Shown here: positions 41,601 to 50,600 of the stretch, piece after piece
How the letters are laid out: the number at the start of each line of letters is the position of its first letter
Numbering within the stretch: the stretch's first letter is position 1
Assembly (NCBI GenBank): GCA_964023275.1
Contig: OZ029913.1
Coordinates: forward strand, 44,073,466-44,137,465
Source of the DNA: Norana najaformis
Lineage: Eukaryota; Annelida; Clitellata; Crassiclitellata; Hormogastridae
Length of the DNA stretch: 64,000 bases
Reading direction: 5' to 3'
The notes under the pieces: model-generated
The model's database searches: none
Seen by the model: the letters and a program-made list of their open reading frames with translations, nothing else
What the model was told of the DNA's origin: nothing
Program-made: the position numbers and the translations under genes

Positions 41601-44600
41601 AAAATGTGTGCGGGCATGAATCAAAGCTAACATCAGTTTGATTCAACATTTGCCAATCACAAACAAGTCAACAGCTGGATAACTCATCAACGTTATATCA
41701 CAGAAAATCATGCCTTAGCAAGGGAAGCCCACCAGCCAATCACAAATGAGTCAAAAACCCAATGGCTCATGGTAGAAATTTCCAATACACACATGCACTT
41801 AAAACCTGCTTACTCAGTAGCAGAAAATTACAGTCAGCTGCAAAATCCACCTACTTGTCTCAACTGGTCACTGAATGCACCTCTTCTCCTAGGTTATTAT
41901 GGCAGATGGTGAAAAGGATCCTACACGATGACAAATGCAATATATTACCTAGCTTTGCATCACACTCTTCCATTTTCAGACAGGTTCTTCTGCTTCTTTC
42001 CTGACCAGATCTCGGCCCTAAGACTCTGCATTCGCCTTTCATACCCTAAATCTGCTTCACTGGTTCTCAGCTTGCACCAACCAACAACCTTCACTGAGAT
42101 TCGTAATTGCATTTACTCATCCCCCGATAGACCGTGTGCCTTGTACCTCCTTCCTACCAACCACCATTTTAAAAGAATGCTTTAATGTCTTGGACCCATT
42201 TATCACATCTATTGTCAGTCTCTGTTTTGCTGAAGGCTGCTTCCCTGCCTGTTTTGCTCATCCCGTCTCTAGGCTCAGTTTTATTTCCAAAGTCCTGGAA
42301 AAAGTAGTTGCCAGTCGTCTGAGTAATCACCTTCATCCCAATACCTGTGCCTTCCCTTCCAGTCTGACTACTGCAAATACCTTTCTACTTAACTGCACTA
42401 CATCTCGTTCACAATCACGTCTATTCCATGGACCAAGGAAAAGTAACTGCTTTTATTCTCCTTGACCTATTTGCCGCTTTTTATACTGTTGATCACAGCA
42501 TACTGTTCACCTTCTTGCCTGCTGGTTTGGCCTTTCTGGACTCACTGTCCGTTGGTTCACATCTTACCTGCATATTCATACTAAGTCAGCTCGTGTTGGC
42601 TAACTCACTTCTGCACCTAATGCCTTAAATTGTGGCATTCCACAAGGTTTTATGCTGGGCGCCCTCCTGTTTACATTATATGCGACTCCACTCAGTTCAC
42701 TAGTTACTGATAGCTCTCTCGACTACCATTTGTTAGCTGCTGATACTCAGCTATTCCTCTCATTTGACAGCTGCATGTCTTATCCTGCTTTCCAACTGCT
42801 TGCTTTAGTTTTTGGTGATGTTCTGTCTTTGATGGCTAGTAATGAACTTTTCTGAATCCTTCAAAGACTGAATTCCTGGGTTAAGGCACAAGTCAACAAC
42901 TCTGTAAATGTGGTTGCCTTATGTCTGTTCATTTAGGTGGCTTGCTAGTCAGTTGTACTGAATGCACACACAGCTCAATTTCACCTATGGGATACTTGTA
43001 GAATCAGATCTCTTTTGCCCCATACTGTCTTAATCCCACCAGCTAATACATTTGTTTCCAGCAGACTTGACTACTGTAACTCACTTCTTATTGGGATCAC
43101 TGGTAGAGATCTGCACAAACTACATGTGGTTCAAAACTATCTGGCTAGAACCATAACAACAACTAGACATATCAGTATCACCATATTTCACCAATATTGC
43201 ATTTGTCACTCTGATTGCCCAAAGAGTCCAGTTTAAAATCTGCATTTATAGTTCACAAAGTACTACATCTAAATCAGCCATCCTATCTCTGTTCCATGAC
43301 CAATCGTCATACCAACAAATATTGCACTTGATCAGTGTATATCTTGACTCCACTTCTTATCTCTCTTTCCGCTCCAATCCTAAACATCACCCACTCTTAG
43401 CTGACCTGCTGCCTCTCTGCCTGACTTTTGGATCTTGACCTGGAGCCGAACCCCTTTTGCCTATCGATTTGGTTTGACTGAGAACCTGTGAATAACCTGG
43501 TCCTCGTGATGTGGCTTTCGTTGGGCACTGTAGAAATCTTGAGATTACAATTATGATTACTATGCCTTTTGTGCCTCGAACCAGATCAGTGTTGGGTTCT
43601 AGAGCATTCTCAGTTGCTGGTCGGTGGCTTTGGACTTCACTGCCAAGTTCTGTTTGTTCTGTAAGTTGTTTGATGTCATTCAGGTTTAAAATAAAAACTC
43701 GTCTGTTTCAACGTGCTTACCCATCATAGCCTAACTTCTGGTTTCTCTGACCTATTGGAATTCGACCTGACTTATCCAATGGATTATGGTTTTTATTGCA
43801 ATTTCACTTCAAGTGACCATCAATTAATGCCTTGGGCATTATGATAATAGCACTATAGAAGTCATCGTATTGTATTAGATTAGATGCCTCTATAGAAAAG
43901 CTTCACTAGAGCGTGGTTCTGTGGTAGAAAGATCTTTGGACCAATGCCCCTATAACAATCCAACAGCAGGTTGAATTAGAAACTACGGATTCACACTTTT
44001 AATGTTTTGCATATTGAAATAGTGGTGCTAAATAAGTCTTCAGATTAAATTAGATTAAACTGAACTATATCAGATTGGATTGGATTGAACCAGATTATGG
44101 TAGATTGTATCAGACAAAACTAGACTACTAGAGTAAACTACCCTAAGTGATATCAGATCTAGTTGAGTTGAACTAAACTAGACTAGACTAGACTACACCA
44201 GTGGCACAGTCTGGCTGTGAGAGCTGGACCATAAGGATGAAGAGGCAAGAATGGACGCATTTGAAATGAAGTGTCTGCGGCAGATTCCTAGAGTGCCAGG
44301 GACTGCTAAGAAGACAGATGCATAGATCTTGGAGACTGCCTGAGTAAATAGAAGTCTGCTCAGATTAATCAAAAAGAGGAAGATTTCATACTCTGGGCAT
44401 GTGCTACGAAAGAGTGGAGACTTAGAGAAATAGATCATCCAAGGCACAATTCCTGGATACTGAGCTCAGGGAAGACACAAGATGACATGGATCGATAATA
44501 TCAAGTCATGGATTGAATTAATTATTGTTGACCAGTTATTACAAGAAACGAGGGACAGAAGCAGATGGTACAAAATTGTCCATTATGCAGCCCATCCTTG

Positions 44601-47600
44601 ACTCAAGGACAGTTCAAGACAAGACACCACAAGACTACACTATATGGATTGAACTAGACTAGACTTGGACTAGACTGAAGGCACTATATAAATACATATA
44701 CAGTATTACATTGCATTTGCTCTGTTTGTGGATTGCATTATATTCTGGATTTTGGAGCAACCTTCATCTGAAAGTACATAGTTTTTTGACAGAGAAAGCT
44801 GAAGAAAGATTTTCAACCATCTTGATAGCCATGTCTTAGCACACTTGTGAAGTTCTTGAGAGGTGCTATTTAAATAGCCAGGTACATACATATACAGTGT
44901 TACATTGCATTTGTTCTGTTTGTGGTTTGCAGCCCAGCTGGAGCTGCCAATCTTTCATGCTGAGGCCTGGAACATTTTAGTTGAGTCCAACATGTTCATA
45001 CCAAAGGATGAGTTGATGTTGCTCGACATTATTGGCCAAGGTCGGTTCTGATTTGCCTGTAACACGCCGGACCCTCCTTATTGGAGCACCATTGATGAGT
45101 TTCTTTTGAAGTGGCACTATATGAAGCTGCATTTACAATTACAGTTAGAACAAGCATCATTACCACATGAATTTTGATGTATTGCATGGTCAAGGACATT
45201 CAGTTGAATTTATGTTTGGGATCAGATGGACAGGCCATTAAGATAGCATCTTTTAGAGCCTTACAAAAGTGCATGATACAACTTCAAATAAGCTGAACAA
45301 ATATATTGGACTGCAAACTCTTTATCCAGCCAAATATCCTTATTAGTCAGAGTTGCACTCTTTTCAGCAAGACACAACTGCACTGTTGAGTTCAATAGGT
45401 TCCAAATTTAATTCTTCTTTGGAACATCGTCTAATTACAATGTGATTCTTAATGTCAGATGTTACAATATCTAGTCCTGCGTATTTGTATTTTGAATGAG
45501 TGATAAGTTTTATGATTAAGGGAAAGAATTCCACTGGACTGGGTTCTACACAAGTGAAAGATTTTATGAAAAACATGTTAAGGAAGACCAAGACTGCTGG
45601 GTAGACAGCTTAAGTGAAGTCGTAGAAAGACTTGGACTAGACTTGAGAAAGGGTTGGAAGTCATCCATTCATATCCATTCTTGCCAAATAGCTGGTATCA
45701 GGAACTGATGATGACGATTATGATGATGATTAGTATGGAGTTTTTGGGTTCTGTGGTTGCTGCATGCTTCAGTTTCGATGCAGGTCACTTTGGATGCGTT
45801 TATCGAGGCCTGATCTGTTCGGAGGCTGACAAGAAAGAAGCGGAAGTTGCAGTAAAGACTCTGAAAACACTAACAGGTAGTGTCTATTTCTTTGGCTGTT
45901 GTTTGCATAACTGCTGGCTGACCCAGTGTGTATGTGTGGTATAAAGTGTGTGTATGTCTATATGAACATTTTTAAAGGACCTTTTTCAGAAAGCCAGCAG
46001 ATATGCTGAGACATGGCTGTCTGATGGATCTAAAGATACGTCTTAAGATGAGGTGTATTGGGGGGGGGCCTAGTGGATATACACCACAGGCTAGGTAGAC
46101 TGACATTGTCCTAATTGTTCATCTTATTATGCTGCAGACCCAACTGTTCTTTCACACACCCGCAACTTCAAATCTTGGATCCACCCCTGGACTGATCTGC
46201 ATCCCTAGAAGAGCCTGGGATCAGATGTCTAGGTTATTTGCTTTGGTACTAACTTTTAACCTAGATAGTGAATGTCTGGAGCCACTCAAAAGTGCTGTTG
46301 TGCCTGGCTGAAAAGAGGTGCGACTTAAGATAAGCGAGACAGGACATTCGCCTGAATCAAGCGTTTGCAGTCCAACATACATTTACAGCTTATCTGAAGT
46401 TGAACCGTGCTTCTGTGAGGCTCTGAAGACAGTGTCTTAACATCTTGTTCAATTGCTTCACTTTGCACAAGGTAAGGTGATTGCTTATTTATTACATGCC
46501 TCTATCAGTGTTAATCCTCAGTCTGCATGGTCCTGGGGTTAAAGAACCTTTCAGCTGAAACATGAACATGATGGCAATAATTCTACAACTGGACAATGTT
46601 TTCAGGTGGGTTTCATAGCTTAACAGAGAGTTTTAAATCCACTTGATGCTCCGGAATTCATACCCTGTATGCTGTATGCAGATTGCAATCTGACACCTTT
46701 TCGGTTGCTTACCAGTGTGCGTGGAGCAGCTTTCCAGTTTCCTTTCCAAAATTCTATTTTATTTTGTGCTACTTTATAAAGCCGTTATGTTAGATTGTCA
46801 TCTAAAGCTGCAACTTCAAGCACTGTCCTTTAAAGAGGTTGCATTATAATAATGAATAATGTTCTAATTCATAAATCTGAATGAAATCTGGGACCATAAA
46901 CCTGATTGCCTTGTCTCAGGTTTTGCATTAGAATTATCCATGTTGTAAGGAGGTTCCAGTCCACTACTATTTATGGAATGCTGCTTTTGTGGGCTTCTGC
47001 TGATGTGCTGTTTATCTACAAAGAGTTGACAGTTTCTTCTGCTGGCTTGTAAGGGTGATGACTAGCTGCAGAATGATCTGTGTATACTGTATGTGTCTGC
47101 TTATTTCCACCTGCACTTTTAAAAGAGCCTCTCATGTCCACTGAAACGTGGCTGTCTAATAGATCTGTGCGTCATCTTAGCGTCTTGTTGCAGTTTTTAA
47201 TAAGTCAGTCAAGGTGCGATTTACAATAGGCCAAAAATATGAATTAGATTTATAGAGTGACTCTTATCAAAGACAATGGCCTCTGAGGTTACACATAGTT
47301 TGACAATGGGACTATGTCGATCTCACAGTGAAGGACCTGGGATTCAAAACTGAGTCTGAGATGAAGAGCTGATGTGTTAGCCACTTGGCTATGTGCCACT
47401 TAGGCAAAACTGTTTCTTAAGCTCTGAATTTCTTTCCAGAGGATTCATCTGTGAGTATGGTGGAAGTGCGGAAGTTCTTGGACGAGGCGTTACGCATGAG
47501 AGAGTTCAACCACCAACATATCCTTGGACTGATTGGAATATCGCTAGACCGAGATGATATGCCGCTTGTCGTCCTGCCGTTCATGAAACATGGCGATTTG

Positions 47601-50600
47601 TTGTCATATGTGCGCTGTGAAGACAACGTAAGATTCTGAATGAAAATGCATCTGAACGTATTTGAAACTTGCTTCATTACAGTGCGACTTAATCCTGCTC
47701 ATTCAAAACGACCACTGTATATGTATATATATATATATATATATAATGTGGTTGGGACATAGATTCTAAATTTAATTTAGTTTCAGCAATAAGAATAATT
47801 TATTATAATAATAATTTATAATGATACTTTTGTGGCACTTTTGCTTTGCCAGAACTTGAGAAAATTTAGCCACTGCAGATGATTGTCATATTCTCAAGAC
47901 ATTTTATATAATTATAATACTAATAAATTACTAAGTGTTATAATGATAATAATGTTTTTATGTGCAGAATCCAACAGTGAAGGACTTGATGGAGTTTTGC
48001 ATCCAAATTGCAGATGGAATGGCATATCTTGCAAGCCTTAAATTTGTTCATCGGGACTTGGCAGCAAGAAACTGCATGTAAGTACAGAACCATATGTAAG
48101 TTTATCCTGATCTAATCTAGTCTACTCCATTCTTATCTAATCTAATCCAATACATTTCATTCTGTTCTGTTCTAATATAAATCTGAACTACTCCATTCTT
48201 ATCTAATCTGATTTATTTTGTTCCATTATGTTCTAATATAAACTCTACTTGCTTAGCCTGACTTCTGCTTTCCCAGACCTACTGGATTTCGACTGGACTT
48301 CTCCAACAGATCACAATGTGTATTGCTATGCTTTCACTTGAAATGACTACACTTGATGTTACCACCCTTGGAAAATGCTCAACATTTCAATCTTCAAAGC
48401 TGACATCCTTGCCTCTCCTTTGTGGTCATATCCAGCACAGACAGCTAATAAATTTGACCCTTAACAAATATTGCTCTTGTTCAATGGACACTATGACTCA
48501 TTTTGTACCTTGTGCCAAGACAGTGTTAGATTCTCGAGCATTCTTGATAGTTGGTCGATGACTTTGGAGTTTGCTGCCAGTTCTGTGATGTAATTCAGGT
48601 CTAAACTTAAGACTCATCTTTTCAGCTTGCTTATCCGCTGTAGTATGGCTTCTAGTTTCTCTGACCTGGAATTTGACATGGCTTCTCCAATGGATCCTGC
48701 TTTTTGATTGCGATTTCACTTAAAGCGACCATCGATTGATGCCGTGGGCAATATGATAATGGCACTGTAGAAGTCATTAGATTACATTACATCAGAATCT
48801 ACTTCACTTTATTCTAATCTAATTGAATCTAATCAATTTAATTATATTCTGTTCTGATCTGCTGTAATCTGCATATGATTCTAATCTAAGTGAATGTAAT
48901 TTATTTGTTTTGTTTTATACTATAATCTTGCTTATTCTAGTCTAATTAGATCTGATTTATTTAATTTTATTCTGTTCTTTTCTTATCTCCCCATTCTAGT
49001 CTAATGTATTCTAATCTGTTTTATTTTGTATTTTGTTCTGTCATGCAGGTTGGATGATACCATGCTTGTCAAGGTTGCTGACTTTGGTTTGTCGAGGGAC
49101 ATCTATGAGCGTGACTACTACAGTTGCGACAATCGCAAGACAAAGCTTCCGTTGAAATGGATGGCCCTGGAAAGCCTTGAAAAAGGAATTTACAACACAA
49201 AAACTGATGTGGTGAGAGAGAGAGAGAAAACCTTAATGGCCATCAAAATGTCCATACTATAATAAACTGATGTATGTTAGCTGCAAGTTAGTTATTTAAT
49301 TAGTATAAATTAGACCTGATTTTGCCTACTAAAATGAAAAAACTGCAAGTTGATTAGTTAGTCAGCTATTGAGAAATTATGTACTGCCTTCCAAGAACCT
49401 CTCAAAAGTGCTCCTCATCGATGATATAGTCTGTTTGAGAATGAAAAGTTCATCTGAATGCAAATGATGCTTGAAAAGCAGGAAAAGTCTCCAAGAGGAT
49501 GCTCTCACACACTTGTAGAACCAAACCAAAGCATTCTTGACAATAATTTACTGATGATAGGTTCAGAGTTAAGCAGCTATTTTGTCTGATCCATTTTACC
49601 TGCTGTTATAGTAGTAAAAGTAAAATTGATCTGCATAACAAAATACGTAATTGTCATAATAGTAATCCTCATATTTCTAAAGTGCTACTTAAACTAACTT
49701 GGTTTAGTTGCACCTGTCAGGTCAGAGGGGTTGTCCAGAAATACCACAAGAAATGGAAAGGCAGCAAATTGGATGGATCAGAGTAAGATTCCTGGAAGTT
49801 TTTTGGAGGAGTCGAGACCAGCCGAAACTCAACAGAGTCATCCTTGGAGACTTGGAAACGACATATGGAAGAAATGCTAGCCATTACCTTTCAGATTGGT
49901 TCTGTTGAAAAGCAATCTTTTGATGTGATGTTTTAATTTTGGATTTTTAACACAGTTACATTTGAATTTTCTTCCAGTGGGCTTATGGTATTGTTCTGTG
50001 GGAGATGATGACAAGGGGAGTCTGCCCTTACCCTGAAGTCGACAACTGGGATGTCATAAAGTTTCTGAAAAGTGGTCGACGCCTTCCCCAACCATCATAT
50101 TGCCCTAATGCTCTGTAAGTGGCAAGGTTTTTTACCTTCTTTAACTGTTCAGATTCTGTGTAACTGTTTTAAAAGTATTAAACATGGCATAAAGACATAA
50201 TGTAAGTTTTAAGTGGTTCAGAAGACTTTTGGTCTGTGTCAGAACCACTACAAATAAATGCTGAATAGCTAATCTTCCCTGACTTCCTCTTAAAACTATT
50301 ATAATGCCCACTGAGACCTTACTATCATCCAAAGTAGTCCACAAGTATGCCACAACCCTTACATATGTCTGCATCTCTTGCACTGAAAATTTATGATGAA
50401 AATTTATGAGCTAAGATTCTGTCAGTTTCTGAAATGATAAGTATATTCGTGACTTTATTTGGTGCTAATTCATAGATCTCTCCCATGTTCCTTTCCAATG
50501 ATAATTTTATAATCTTCAACTATCCGTATTTTCTCACATGTAACCCACATGGATATAACCTGCACCCATATCATAACATGCGGAAATCAGGAAAAACACG

